A stretch of 64,000 nt of DNA from Cyclobacteriaceae bacterium (lineage in GTDB: Bacteria > Bacteroidota > Bacteroidia > Cytophagales > Cyclobacteriaceae), in the NCBI GenBank assembly GCA_026129485.1, contig JAHCHY010000011.1, positions 87,930 to 151,929 of the forward strand, written 5' to 3'. Shown one piece after another: positions 1 through 8,309 of the stretch (position 1 is its first letter; the number at the start of each line of letters is the position of its first letter). The position numbers and the translations under genes are program-made. The notes beneath the pieces were generated by a model. It had not been told where the DNA came from and did not search any database. It worked only from the letters and a program-made list of their open reading frames with translations.

Positions 1-1250
1 TAAGTATTGCAGTTATTAATGATGGAAAAGTAGAATGGGCACGGGGTTTTGGCCTGAAAGAATACGGGGGAAAAGATACTGTTAATATTCACACACTGTT
101 TCAGGCAGGATCTGTAAGCAAGCCTGTTTTTGCTTTACTTGTAATGAAACTTGTGCAGGAGGGCAGGATAGATTTGGATACAGATGTGAACACCTATCTG
201 AAAACCTGGAAAGTTCCTGGTAATGACGGATGGCAGCCAGTAGTAACGCTTCGCCAATTGTTGAGCCATACCGCTGGTGCAACGGTACACGGCTTTCCCG
301 GATATATGGAAGGTGAGGCTGTGCCAACACTTCAACAGGTATTGAATGGCGAAGCCCCTGCCAATACTTCGCCAGTAAAAATTACAAGTATGCCGGGTAC
401 AGTGCACAGGTATTCGGGAGGCGGATTCACAGCGGCTCAAGTTACCGTAATCGACCATATTGGAGAACCGTTGCCCCGAATTGCAAACCGTTACCTGTTT
501 GAACCTTTGGGACTTTCGTTAAGCACCTATGAGCAACCCTTGCCACCGGGTAAAATAAAAAACAGCGCTGCGGGTCATACTAAAAAATACCTTCCGGTAA
601 AAGGCAGATTTTATACCTATCCTGAAATGGCTGCTGCGGGCTTGTGGACAACACCCACAGAACTGGCTGCCATTCTTATAGAGATAAACATGGCATTAAA
701 GGACAGTTCTGCGGTTTTAGCGAAAGCTCCGGTCTCTGAAATGCTGACACCACAGCCTGTTGCAAATTATATAGGAATAGGTTTTTATTTTGAAGGCAGC
801 GGAGATGACCTTCGCATTCACCACGATGGATGGGATGAAGGATTTGTGGCACAATTTAAAATGTACGTTAAAGACGGCAAAGGGGCTGTTGTTATGCTTA
901 ATTCAAACGAAGGATATGATTTAATGGGAGAGATATTCAGGGCAATTGCCCATGAATACGACTGGCCCGGTTATCTTCCCCCACAGGAAAACATTATCAG
1001 GAATAGTCGTGAACATAATGCTTTAACCGGAACATATTACGATGAAGCCGGCAACCATGTCCGTATCACAGGAGATAATGAAATGTATCTTGTATATAAT
1101 AATCAAAACCCCATGCGGCTGCAAATGACCAAAGCCGGTCATTTTGTTTCACCGGTTATTAATATGGCCGTAACGTTTGATGAACAAGCCGGTAAACTAA
1201 CGCTTCGGCAGGGCTGGAATCAAAAATTGTTCAAACGAAAAAATAATTGA
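1..1250 (+). CDS. Serine hydrolase, beta-lactamase family (5' end missing)
   Basis: The reading frame is open from base 3, so the gene begins upstream of the window. It belongs to the class C beta-lactamase / penicillin-binding-protein-like serine hydrolases. The SxxK nucleophile motif is visible as SVSK (about bases 108-119), followed by a hydrophobic helix. A Tyr motif appears as RYSGGG near base 410, and HHDGWDEGF near base 822 fits the third (HxG) motif. The C-terminal ~100 residues form the extra beta-rich domain common in Bacteroidota members. The substrate cannot be told from sequence: these proteins are usually exported esterases, peptidases or D-aminopeptidases, not true beta-lactamases. 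The next gene follows after 42 bp, probably in the same transcript. A second family member lies at 9836. Confidence 0.85.
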   Translation, partial: SIAVINDGKVEWARGFGLKEYGGKDTVNIHTLFQAGSVSKPVFALLVMKLVQEGRIDLDTDVNTYLKTWKVPGNDGWQPVVTLRQLLSHTAGATVHGFPGYMEGEAVPTLQQVLNGEAPANTSPVKITSMPGTVHRYSGGGFTAAQVTVIDHIGEPLPRIANRYLFEPLGLSLSTYEQPLPPGKIKNSAAGHTKKYLPVKGRFYTYPEMAAAGLWTTPTELAAILIEINMALKDSSAVLAKAPVSEMLTPQPVANYIGIGFYFEGSGDDLRIHHDGWDEGFVAQFKMYVKDGKGAVVMLNSNEGYDLMGEIFRAIAHEYDWPGYLPPQENIIRNSREHNALTGTYYDEAGNHVRITGDNEMYLVYNNQNPMRLQMTKAGHFVSPVINMAVTFDEQAGKLTLRQGWNQKLFKRKNN

Positions 1251-1292
1251 TGTAAACAGGATTTTAATAAGCAACAAATAAACACTGTTAAA

Positions 1293-1790
1293 ATGAAAAG
1301 AATAAAATTGTTACTCTTGCTGATATTGTTTTCCTGCTATGCTCATGCGCAGGAAAATTCAAACGATATTCTTAACAAACTAAACGGGAACTGGAGCGCG
1401 AAAGGCGCTGCCTTTGGGATGCCCGCTACCATTACCATGAGCTGGTTGCCTGCGCTGGAAGGAAAGTTCCATCAACTCAACTACAAAATGCTGATGACAG
1501 GCAAAGACGGCAATCTTATGGTGTTTGAAGGCGCTGCATTTTATAAACGTTTGAGTGAAAATTCATTCACAGCAACGTGGTTTGATTCGCAGGGCAACAT
1601 GCACCCGATCACCGCCAGCAGCGATGCCACAACGCTTACTTCACTTTGGGGCACACCCGAAACCCAGCAAGGCAAGACTACTTACCGGTTTGTCAGCAAC
1701 AACGAAGTAGAGGTTACGGATTATGTCATGAAGAAAGACGGAACGTGGAGCAAGTTCAACCAGAATACACTGGCAAGGGATAAGGATTGA
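1293..1790 (+). CDS. Small exported protein, DUF1579-like
   Basis: 165 residues. An N-terminal signal peptide (KR then a Leu-rich stretch, cleavage likely after AHA-Q near residue 20) sends it to the periplasm or outside. The mature part has the pattern of small lipocalin-like beta proteins: LNGNWSAKG near the start, then alternating strands such as MVFEGAAFYKRL and FTATWFDSQG. This resembles DUF1579-type domains, which often sit beside serine hydrolases. No catalytic motif is visible. It follows the upstream hydrolase by 42 bp with an A-rich leader and is probably co-transcribed. Function unknown. Confidence 0.65.
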   Translation: MKRIKLLLLLILFSCYAHAQENSNDILNKLNGNWSAKGAAFGMPATITMSWLPALEGKFHQLNYKMLMTGKDGNLMVFEGAAFYKRLSENSFTATWFDSQGNMHPITASSDATTLTSLWGTPETQQGKTTYRFVSNNEVEVTDYVMKKDGTWSKFNQNTLARDKD

Positions 1791-1827
1791 TTTGTGGTTT
1801 TCGGAGTAGTGAAGTTAGTCAGGTTGT

Positions 1828-2160
1828 TCACCTGATCTCAACCATATCTGCTGTCTCGAGTTGCTTCAATGCTTCTGCTAAATGCAGATTCAGTTTTTCT
1901 TTTACAATAACATTAGGTGTATTGCCGAATGTGAGCCAAATAATTTTAGGTGGTGCACCCAACCGGTCTTGCAGCAACACAAAATCATAATCTTTTGTGG
2001 CAACGATTACATCTGCTTCTTTTTTTGCGGCATTAAAAATGGCTTCATCATCAGAAATATCTACTGGTAGTGAAGCGATATGGAAACATTCAACGTCAAA
2101 ATTCTCTGAAATGAAACGAGCAATAGCAGGCGATATATTCGCATCCAGCCAAATCGTCAC
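1828..2160 (-). CDS. DUF5615 PIN-like toxin
   Basis: 110 residues beginning MTIWLDANIS. The early LDAN acidic motif, the later D(D)EAIF and the KDYDF segment match the DUF5615 (COG4634) PIN-like fold, whose conserved acidic residues would bind metal for RNA cleavage. It starts 1 bp after the stop of the DUF433 gene, the usual order of this toxin-antitoxin pair. The pair is on the minus strand, against the surrounding + strand genes, which suggests separate acquisition. Toxicity is inferred from family and neighbour only. Confidence 0.85.
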   Translation of the reverse strand: MTIWLDANISPAIARFISENFDVECFHIASLPVDISDDEAIFNAAKKEADVIVATKDYDFVLLQDRLGAPPKIIWLTFGNTPNVIVKEKLNLHLAEALKQLETADMVEIR

Positions 2161-2161
2161 G

Positions 2162-2392
2162 TTAGGCTGCGATTAAAACAGGATGATCCATTTTTGTGAC
2201 TGCATACAGCAAGCAAGCTTTTATATCTTCTGCTTCAAGCGCTGGATGTTCTTCCAGAATTTGTTCTGTAGTCATGCCATAAGCAAGCAACTCCAGCACG
2301 TCAGTTACTTTAAAACGCATGCCACGAATGCACGGGCGTCCCCCGAATTGTTTCGGGTTGTGTGTAATTCTTTTTAACGATTCCAAATTCAT
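2162..2392 (-). CDS. DUF433 antitoxin
   Basis: 76 residues. The pattern RITHNPKQFGGRPCIRGMRFKV is diagnostic of DUF433 (COG2442), a winged-helix or HTH-like small protein; the GxPCIRGxR core is intact. It ends 1 bp before the DUF5615 PIN-like gene, forming a two-gene operon in antitoxin-first order. By family precedent it neutralises the toxin and may bind the operon promoter. Its start is separated from the + strand acetyltransferase by a 209-bp divergent spacer that holds one copy of the 18-bp repeat. Confidence 0.87.
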   Translation of the reverse strand: MNLESLKRITHNPKQFGGRPCIRGMRFKVTDVLELLAYGMTTEQILEEHPALEAEDIKACLLYAVTKMDHPVLIAA

Positions 2393-2512
2393 AGGACTAA
2401 AGTACTCAAAAATGAATGTGTCCGCAAATTTTTCTGTTTTAAAGTCTTCCCTCGATCATCAGATCGAGATGCTGGCTTTATCTATTCGATTTTCCGGGTT
2501 TTACAATCCGGA

Positions 2513-2530
2513 TTTCTTTTTCATACAATT
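2513..2530 (+). promoter_or_regulatory. 18-bp repeat, copy A
   Basis: TTTCTTTTTCATACAATT differs at one base from the consensus TTTCGTTTTCATACAATT. It lies 71 bp ahead of the GNAT gene at 2602. No good TAnnTTTG box is seen at the usual 18-21 bp distance, so this copy may be decayed or use a different -7 box. Confidence 0.6.
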
Positions 2531-2601
2531 TTAAGTCCGCCTGTTTTATCAGGTTTACACTGCCTTGGTTTCTTGGAGCCTAAAATTTTATATTTTATAG
2601 T

Positions 2602-3117
2602 ATGATAATCCGTAATTGCCAGTTGGCTGACGTCAATGACATTTTGATGCTGTACGAATCTGCAAGAAACCTGCAAACTCAAAAAGCAATGGTAGTCTGG
2701 CCGTCTTTTGAAGCGTCATTCATTGAAAAAGAAATACAGCAGAACAGGCAATGGAAGCTGCTGGTTGATAATAGAATTGCCTGTAATTGGGCCATTGCCT
2801 TTGAAGATAAAGATATATGGGGTGAGAAAGACAAGGGGGATTCAATCTATATTCATCGGATATGCAACAATCCCGGCTTAAGGGGCAGGCGATTCATTGA
2901 TAACATTGTAGCGTGGGCAAAAGATTACGCAAAGCAACACGACAAAAAATTCATCAGGTTAGATACATTAGGCAACAACACAAAGCTCATTCAACACTAC
3001 ACGTCAGCAGGCTTTACTTTTTTGGGAATGGTTGAGTTAACCAATACACAGAATTTACCCGGCCATTACCAAAAAGAACGCAATTGTTGCCTGTTTGAGA
3101 TTGAGCTCAATCAATAA
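2602..3117 (+). CDS. GNAT family N-acetyltransferase
   Basis: 171 residues of the GNAT acetyl-CoA-dependent N-acetyltransferase fold. IRNCQLADVNDILMLYESA at the N-terminus is the typical strand 1/helix 1 region. IYIHRICNNPGLRGRRFIDNIVAWA covers strand 4 and the pyrophosphate loop, here LRGRRF instead of the usual Q/RxxGxG/A, so the acetyl-CoA loop is somewhat degenerate. IRLDTLGNNTKLIQHYTSAGF is the classic C-terminal N...YxxxGF motif. The substrate is unknown. It stands alone, downstream of repeat copy A, with the next repeat copy right after its stop, so it is probably one transcription unit. Confidence 0.85.
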   Translation: MIIRNCQLADVNDILMLYESARNLQTQKAMVVWPSFEASFIEKEIQQNRQWKLLVDNRIACNWAIAFEDKDIWGEKDKGDSIYIHRICNNPGLRGRRFIDNIVAWAKDYAKQHDKKFIRLDTLGNNTKLIQHYTSAGFTFLGMVELTNTQNLPGHYQKERNCCLFEIELNQ

Positions 3118-3142
3118 CACCAAAAAATACGTGTTGCCTGAC

Positions 3143-3187
3143 TTTCGTTTTCATACAATTACGGGTTTCCCCGTTCCCGTAAGTTCG
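3143..3187 (+). promoter_or_regulatory. 18-bp repeat, copy B, with -7-like box
   Basis: A perfect TTTCGTTTTCATACAATT at 3143-3160 is followed after 19 bp by TAAGTTCG (3180-3187), one mismatch from the Bacteroidota -7 consensus TAnnTTTG. The ATG at 3192 is only 4 bases past this box, so the message would be leaderless or nearly so. Confidence 0.65.
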
Positions 3188-3191
3188 TGCT

Positions 3192-4046
3192 ATGAAGCGC
3201 AAGGAATTTATTGCCACATCGGCTTTATTAGCTACATCGCTGGCAGCGTTACATCCTGCACGTGCAGGTAATAAAACTGAAACCCCGGAAGTCAAAATAA
3301 AAAAGCTGTCGTGGGCTGGCATCCAAATTGAATGTGATGGCACAACTTTGTTCATTGACCCCTGGATAAGCAAGGAGATATGGGGCGATAAGTGGAACAA
3401 GCCGGTGATTAATCCTGTAAGCAATACATCGGTAAATCACATAGCCGTTACACACATTCACAACGACCATCTCGACCCGAAGGCCATTCGTATGATCAAT
3501 GGAGATAAGCGGGGAAACATTTATGGCGGCTCCAAAACCGCAGGCGGCATCGCCTCGCATGGCTTGTATGAAACAAAAATTGCCGAGCTGTGGGAACCCA
3601 TGCTGTTAAGCTCCGGTAAGATGACGCTCATTGCTGTACCTGCTGTGGATTTTTCGGGAATTGAACAGGTCTCATGGGTAATCCGCGCAGGAGATAAAAC
3701 TTTGTTTCATGGCGGGGATACTATATGGCATGGATACTTTCATAAAATATCATACGGCTACGGGCCTTTCGATGTGGTTTTTCTCCCGATTAACGGGGTA
3801 GATTTTTTACAACTTAAACCGGTTACACATATTCCTGCAACGCTTAATCCCGTTCAGGCGGCAACAGCAGCGGAGGTATTGAGAGCTAAGTTGGTAGTCC
3901 CGATTCATTATGGAGTAAATAATCCGGGTGTGTATGAAGAGTTTCCGAATGCAGAAGATGTGTTTATAACAGAGTGCAAAAAAAGAAACTTGCCTGTGGA
4001 GGTGTGTGAACAAGGAAACTGGTTAGCGTGGAAATCTAACAGGTAG
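3192..4046 (+). CDS. Exported metallo-beta-lactamase-fold hydrolase (UlaG-like)
   Basis: 284 residues. The N-terminus (MKRKEF, then an Ala/Leu/Thr stretch to about residue 25) looks like a signal peptide. THIHNDHLD at residues 87-95 is the HxHxDH metal site (H88, H90, D92, H93). FHGGDTIWH supplies the bridging Asp and HYGVN the last His. It aligns best with the MBL-fold metal-dependent hydrolase group of UlaG and NAPE-PLD-like proteins, so it probably cleaves an ester, lactone or phosphodiester with two metal ions. It is the first gene of a tight set with an S41 peptidase (18 bp gap) and an FtsX-like permease (13 bp gap), driven by repeat copy B. Confidence 0.85.
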   Translation: MKRKEFIATSALLATSLAALHPARAGNKTETPEVKIKKLSWAGIQIECDGTTLFIDPWISKEIWGDKWNKPVINPVSNTSVNHIAVTHIHNDHLDPKAIRMINGDKRGNIYGGSKTAGGIASHGLYETKIAELWEPMLLSSGKMTLIAVPAVDFSGIEQVSWVIRAGDKTLFHGGDTIWHGYFHKISYGYGPFDVVFLPINGVDFLQLKPVTHIPATLNPVQAATAAEVLRAKLVVPIHYGVNNPGVYEEFPNAEDVFITECKKRNLPVEVCEQGNWLAWKSNR

Positions 4047-4064
4047 CTATAAGACTTCTCTCTG

Positions 4065-5738
4065 ATGAACAACCGACTCATTCAACTATTCCTCTTTAGC
4101 CTGTTCATTTTCCCGGTATGTGCCCAGGCACAATCATTAACAGAAATTGAAGCAGCTTATGCGGCAAACACCAAACGGGATTGGCCGGAAGCGATTCGTC
4201 TTTTTACTGAATTAAAGAGTAAAAATCCGTACAATCCGCAATATGCCGTCCGCCTTGCTTTCGCCTTACAGTATGCAGGTAAATACGCTGAATCTGTTGA
4301 TGCGTTTAAGGATGCTCTTAAAGCCGGGCCATGGCCGGACATCTACTGGTATCAGATCGCTGTCAGCAATGCAAAAATGAACGATACTGAGAATGCAGTT
4401 GCGGCATTAAAAAATTCGGTAGCTAAAGGATGGCCGGATTATCAAAGGTTAGAGCATGATAAAAATTTTGAATCAATACGAACTCATCCTGAGTTTTTAA
4501 AGATGCTTGGCAAAACGCTTCCCGATAATGCAACACGTACCGAACGATGGCTTGCCGATTTCAGCTTCCTTGATTCAAAGCTAAAGCTGTTGCATTTTAA
4601 TCTGTATAACAGGCACTCACCTGAAACATGGAACAGGCTTGAGCAGGAAATCAGGAAAGGAATACCGCATTGGAGTGATAACAAAATTATTTGTGCATTA
4701 ATGAAATACGCTGCACTCGCAGGAGAAGGCCACACCAAGGTCATTCCACCGAAAGAGGGCAACAATTCTTTTCATGCCATACCCGTTGTGTTGTACGATT
4801 TTACAGACGGGATTTACATACTCAATACAATACCTGAATACGGGGAATACGTTGGGAAGAAAGTTACTGCTATCGGAGGTGTGTCCGTTCGTGAGTTATT
4901 TGATAAGTCGTACCCGTATGCAGGCCATGAAAACGACTTTCATCATAAAAAATTCAGTATGCGTTTTTTAACGATGGCTGAATTATTAAAGGACATGGGA
5001 GCAAACGTAAGCGCTGCTGAAATCCCTCTTACCATAGAAACTTCCCCGGCCCGGGCAACCACAATCAAAATAAAAACTAATACACTCAAAGAAGCAGAAG
5101 ACATTCCGAAAGAAAAGTGGGTGGCTATGAATGTTGGTTCTGTGAATGACCTTCCGTTTTACCTGCAAAAGCCTGACGATGATTTCTATTTTATTCCCGA
5201 TACGCTGAACAGCCTGATGTACCTGAAAATAAAATACATTGTCAACCAGGACAAATTACGTTTTTCGGAATTTACCGATTCCGTCTTTTCGCTCATTGAC
5301 CGTAAAGGATTAAAGCGTTTGGTGCTCGACCTGCGCGACTGTGGCGGAGGAAATTCAAACCTGAATCAGCATGTACTTAATCATATCCTGAAACGGCCTG
5401 CTCTTAACACAAGCGATAATTTTTTCACGGTTATCGGGCGCAATACCTATTCAGCCGCCATTAACTTAGCCAACGACCTTGAATACAGGACAAACACTAC
5501 GTTCATTGGCGAACCTACGGGCAGCAGCCCCAACTATATCGGTGAATCAAATGTGCTTCGCCTGCCTTACAGCCAATTATACTTAATCATATCCAATCGC
5601 TATCACCAGGGAGGAGCAAACAATTCGTTAGACAAAAGGCCGTGGATAGCCCCGCATATTTTCATTGAACCTGCTTCGGCAGATTACCGGTCGAATGCCG
5701 ATCCTGTTATGAAGTTTATTTATAAAACATGGAAATAA
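4065..5738 (+). CDS. Exported TPR-S41 family serine peptidase
   Basis: 557 residues. A signal peptide ends near AQAQS (about residue 24). Residues ~25-150 hold TPR-like repeats (AIRLFTELKSKNPYNPQYAVRLAFALQYAGKY). The C-terminal half is an S41 (C-terminal-processing/tricorn) peptidase core: LVLDLRDCGGGNSN, then IGRNTYSAAINLAN with the probable nucleophile near S463, then FIGEPTGSSPNY. The region between contains a PDZ-like stretch (KVTAIGGVSVRELFD). The usual catalytic Lys position is not obvious, so activity is less certain than fold. It sits between the MBL hydrolase and the permease in one operon; periplasmic peptide turnover is plausible. Confidence 0.8.
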   Translation: MNNRLIQLFLFSLFIFPVCAQAQSLTEIEAAYAANTKRDWPEAIRLFTELKSKNPYNPQYAVRLAFALQYAGKYAESVDAFKDALKAGPWPDIYWYQIAVSNAKMNDTENAVAALKNSVAKGWPDYQRLEHDKNFESIRTHPEFLKMLGKTLPDNATRTERWLADFSFLDSKLKLLHFNLYNRHSPETWNRLEQEIRKGIPHWSDNKIICALMKYAALAGEGHTKVIPPKEGNNSFHAIPVVLYDFTDGIYILNTIPEYGEYVGKKVTAIGGVSVRELFDKSYPYAGHENDFHHKKFSMRFLTMAELLKDMGANVSAAEIPLTIETSPARATTIKIKTNTLKEAEDIPKEKWVAMNVGSVNDLPFYLQKPDDDFYFIPDTLNSLMYLKIKYIVNQDKLRFSEFTDSVFSLIDRKGLKRLVLDLRDCGGGNSNLNQHVLNHILKRPALNTSDNFFTVIGRNTYSAAINLANDLEYRTNTTFIGEPTGSSPNYIGESNVLRLPYSQLYLIISNRYHQGGANNSLDKRPWIAPHIFIEPASADYRSNADPVMKFIYKTWK

Positions 5739-5751
5739 TAACATCTGCGTT

Positions 5752-8169
5752 ATGCTAAAAAATTATTTTATCACAAGTCTTCGTGCAGCTTTTAAGCACA
5801 AGTTCTTTGCTGCCCTTAACATATCCGGCCTGGCCGTTGGGCTTGCTGTTGGTATGCTGATACTTCAGTATGCAACATACGAATTGAGCTATGACCAATT
5901 TCATATTAAGAAAGACAGGATATTCAGGGTTGATCACACTTTTTTAAAAAATGGTGAAGTTGATTTTCAGACTGCCAAAACATACCCCCGCGTTGGCCCT
6001 GCTATGATGGACGAGTTCCCGGAAGTTGAACAATATTGTCGCTTTTTAGGGAAGTATCGGGGAGGGGTCGTCAGGTATGAGGATAAGAGTTTTCGTGAGC
6101 AAAATCTGTTTTATGCCGATACAGGGTTTTTCAAGGTATTCTCTTTTCCCTGGCTGGAAGGCGATAAGGAAACGGCTCTCCGGGACATCCATACAGTTAT
6201 TATAGATGATCGTATCGCAAAAAAATACTTTGGCAACGAAAGTGTAATAGGTAAAAGAATTACTGTGGGAAGTATGGACGGGCTGGAAGAATTTGAAGTG
6301 CGCGGTGTGTTCCATTGCCCCGATAATTCGCACATTAAGCTTGATTTTATCTTTTCATATACTTCATTGATCAGCCTTTGGGGCGAAGATGCGCATAACC
6401 GGTGGGGTTGGTATGATTTTCAGACTTACCTGTTATTAAAACCCGGTGTTCATGTGCCTTCACTCACTTCCAGGTTTTCTGCATTTGTCGATAAGAACGG
6501 TGGTGATAGATTGGGCAGCAAGCGTGTACAGTTGTCGTTGCGCCCGCTAACGGATATTCACCTGAATTCTCACCTGATGATGGAGGCTTCTGTGAATGGT
6601 AATAGCAGGGCGGTGTATTTTTTGATCATTCTTGCAGTTGCAGTGCTGGTAATAGCCTGGATTAATTTCATCAATCTTGCTACCGCCAGGGGAATGGAAC
6701 GTGCCAAAGAAGTGGGCATCAGAAGACTATCCGGTTCCACACGGCTACAGTTGGCATTTCAATTCATTCTGGAAGCATTCCTGATTAATGGTACTGCGCT
6801 GGTTTTAAGCTTGATCCTGATCTACACATTTCTTCCCTTGTTCAACGAACTGACCGGTAAACAATTTGATAATTCCTTATTCTTTGAATTTTCATTTTAT
6901 TCAAAGCTGCTTGTCTTGTTTATTTCAGGCTCACTTTTTTCAGGCTTTTATCCTTCGCTGGTTCTTTCTTCTTTTCAACCGATCAAAGTTCTTAAGGGTT
7001 CTCTGAAATATTCTGTAAAGGGTCTGTTATTCAGGAAAGGACTTGTTGTTGCACAATTTTGCGCTTCTGTAATTCTCATTGCAGGCACAATAATTATTTA
7101 CAATCAAATGACTCATATCCAGTCGATTGAAACGGGGATAGATATGGAGAACACACTCGTTGTGAAGGCTCCTGATGTTATTACGGAAAGAGATGCATAC
7201 ATGAGGTCGCTGGATGCTTATAAACAAGAGATGCTGAATGACTCCCGCATAAAAGAAGCCTCGCTTACATCCGAAATTCCGGGCAGGCAGGTAAGCTGGT
7301 ATGGCGGAGGCAAAAGAATCGGGATTGACCAGGACGACCCTACGGTTATCCTGTTCCTGACCACAATGGACGAAAATTATTTCAGTGCGTACCAGATTGA
7401 CATGGTTGCAGGCCGTCCATTTTCAAAAGACAGCCGTGAGGATTCCACAAACATTATTGTAAATGAAAAAGCAATTCAGCTATTGGGGTTTGAAAATGCA
7501 CAGGAAGCTGTTCACGAAAAACTGCTTCTGCGGGGAGATACATTTACGATAATCGGTGTTGCTGAAAATTACTATCACGAAAGCCCCAAAGAAGATTACA
7601 AGCCGTCCGCTTATCTTCTTTCTTCGGAAGAACGATCGTTTTTTACTTTCAGGTATCAGGCAGATTCTGAAATAGAATCGCTTCAAAGGGCTGAATCATC
7701 TTTCAGCAGGTTATTTCCCGGGGTTCCTTTTGAATACTTCTTTCTCACAGATTTTTATTCAACCCAATACTCGCAGGATAAAAACTTCCTGAAATCCTTC
7801 ATGGTATTTGCTTTGATAGCGATAGTCATCGCTTTACTTGGTCTTTTTGGCCTTAGTTCTTATATGATCGTACAGCGCACCAAAGAAGTGGGTGTAAGAA
7901 AGGTTCTTGGTTCTTCATCGGGCGATATTTTCGTGCTCTTTTTAAAAGAGTTTTTCACACTGATAGTCATAGGAAACCTTATAGCTATTCCCTTGGTCTA
8001 TCTCTTTATGGAGCAATGGCTGAATGAATTCAGTGAGCGGATAACTATTGGGGCAGGTGTTTTCATTATAACAACTGTCGGCACTTTGTTGCTTGCTTTA
8101 TCGACAATCAGCTTTTACGCAATAAAGGCCTCGAAATTAAACCCTGCCAAAGCATTGAGATATGAATAA
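5752..8169 (+). CDS. FtsX/MacB-like ABC transporter permease
   Basis: 805 residues, the typical size of the Bacteroidota double-length permease family. The start MLKNYFITSLRAAFKHKFFAALN is the standard opening, followed by TM1, a large periplasmic domain (to about residue 280), three TM helices with ERAKEVGIRRLSGSTRLQ, a second soluble domain, and a C-terminal TM group with RTKEVGVRKVLGSSSGDI. The two copies of the KEVGxR(K/R)xxGS coupling motif show the internal duplication. No ATPase gene is adjacent, so its partner must be encoded elsewhere. It follows the S41 peptidase by 13 bp. Members of this family usually move lipoproteins, peptides or toxins, or transmit force across the envelope. 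Confidence 0.88.
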   Translation: MLKNYFITSLRAAFKHKFFAALNISGLAVGLAVGMLILQYATYELSYDQFHIKKDRIFRVDHTFLKNGEVDFQTAKTYPRVGPAMMDEFPEVEQYCRFLGKYRGGVVRYEDKSFREQNLFYADTGFFKVFSFPWLEGDKETALRDIHTVIIDDRIAKKYFGNESVIGKRITVGSMDGLEEFEVRGVFHCPDNSHIKLDFIFSYTSLISLWGEDAHNRWGWYDFQTYLLLKPGVHVPSLTSRFSAFVDKNGGDRLGSKRVQLSLRPLTDIHLNSHLMMEASVNGNSRAVYFLIILAVAVLVIAWINFINLATARGMERAKEVGIRRLSGSTRLQLAFQFILEAFLINGTALVLSLILIYTFLPLFNELTGKQFDNSLFFEFSFYSKLLVLFISGSLFSGFYPSLVLSSFQPIKVLKGSLKYSVKGLLFRKGLVVAQFCASVILIAGTIIIYNQMTHIQSIETGIDMENTLVVKAPDVITERDAYMRSLDAYKQEMLNDSRIKEASLTSEIPGRQVSWYGGGKRIGIDQDDPTVILFLTTMDENYFSAYQIDMVAGRPFSKDSREDSTNIIVNEKAIQLLGFENAQEAVHEKLLLRGDTFTIIGVAENYYHESPKEDYKPSAYLLSSEERSFFTFRYQADSEIESLQRAESSFSRLFPGVPFEYFFLTDFYSTQYSQDKNFLKSFMVFALIAIVIALLGLFGLSSYMIVQRTKEVGVRKVLGSSSGDIFVLFLKEFFTLIVIGNLIAIPLVYLFMEQWLNEFSERITIGAGVFIITTVGTLLLALSTISFYAIKASKLNPAKALRYE

Positions 8170-8185
8170 GAATTTTTTAAGGCCA

Positions 8186-8203
8186 TTTCGTTTTCATACA
8201 ATT
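8186..8203 (+). promoter_or_regulatory. 18-bp repeat, copy C
   Basis: A perfect TTTCGTTTTCATACAATT lies 17 bp after the permease stop and 106 bp ahead of the TlpA-like gene at 8310. No convincing TAnnTTTG box is seen 18-21 bp downstream. The longer leader here differs from the other copies. Confidence 0.6.
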
Positions 8204-8309
8204 ACAAGCTATTCTGCTTAAATGCGATTATGTGGTTGTTGTACTTTAACCTTAATTAACATGAATTACTTTATTATGAAGCAGCCTTCATCTTAATTTT
8301 GAAATTATA

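Noticed and set aside
3564-3578. Reverse-strand match to the 18-bp repeat inside the MBL hydrolase gene
   Set aside because: Only the first ten bases agree (TTGTATGAAA), it is within a coding region and has no -7 box.
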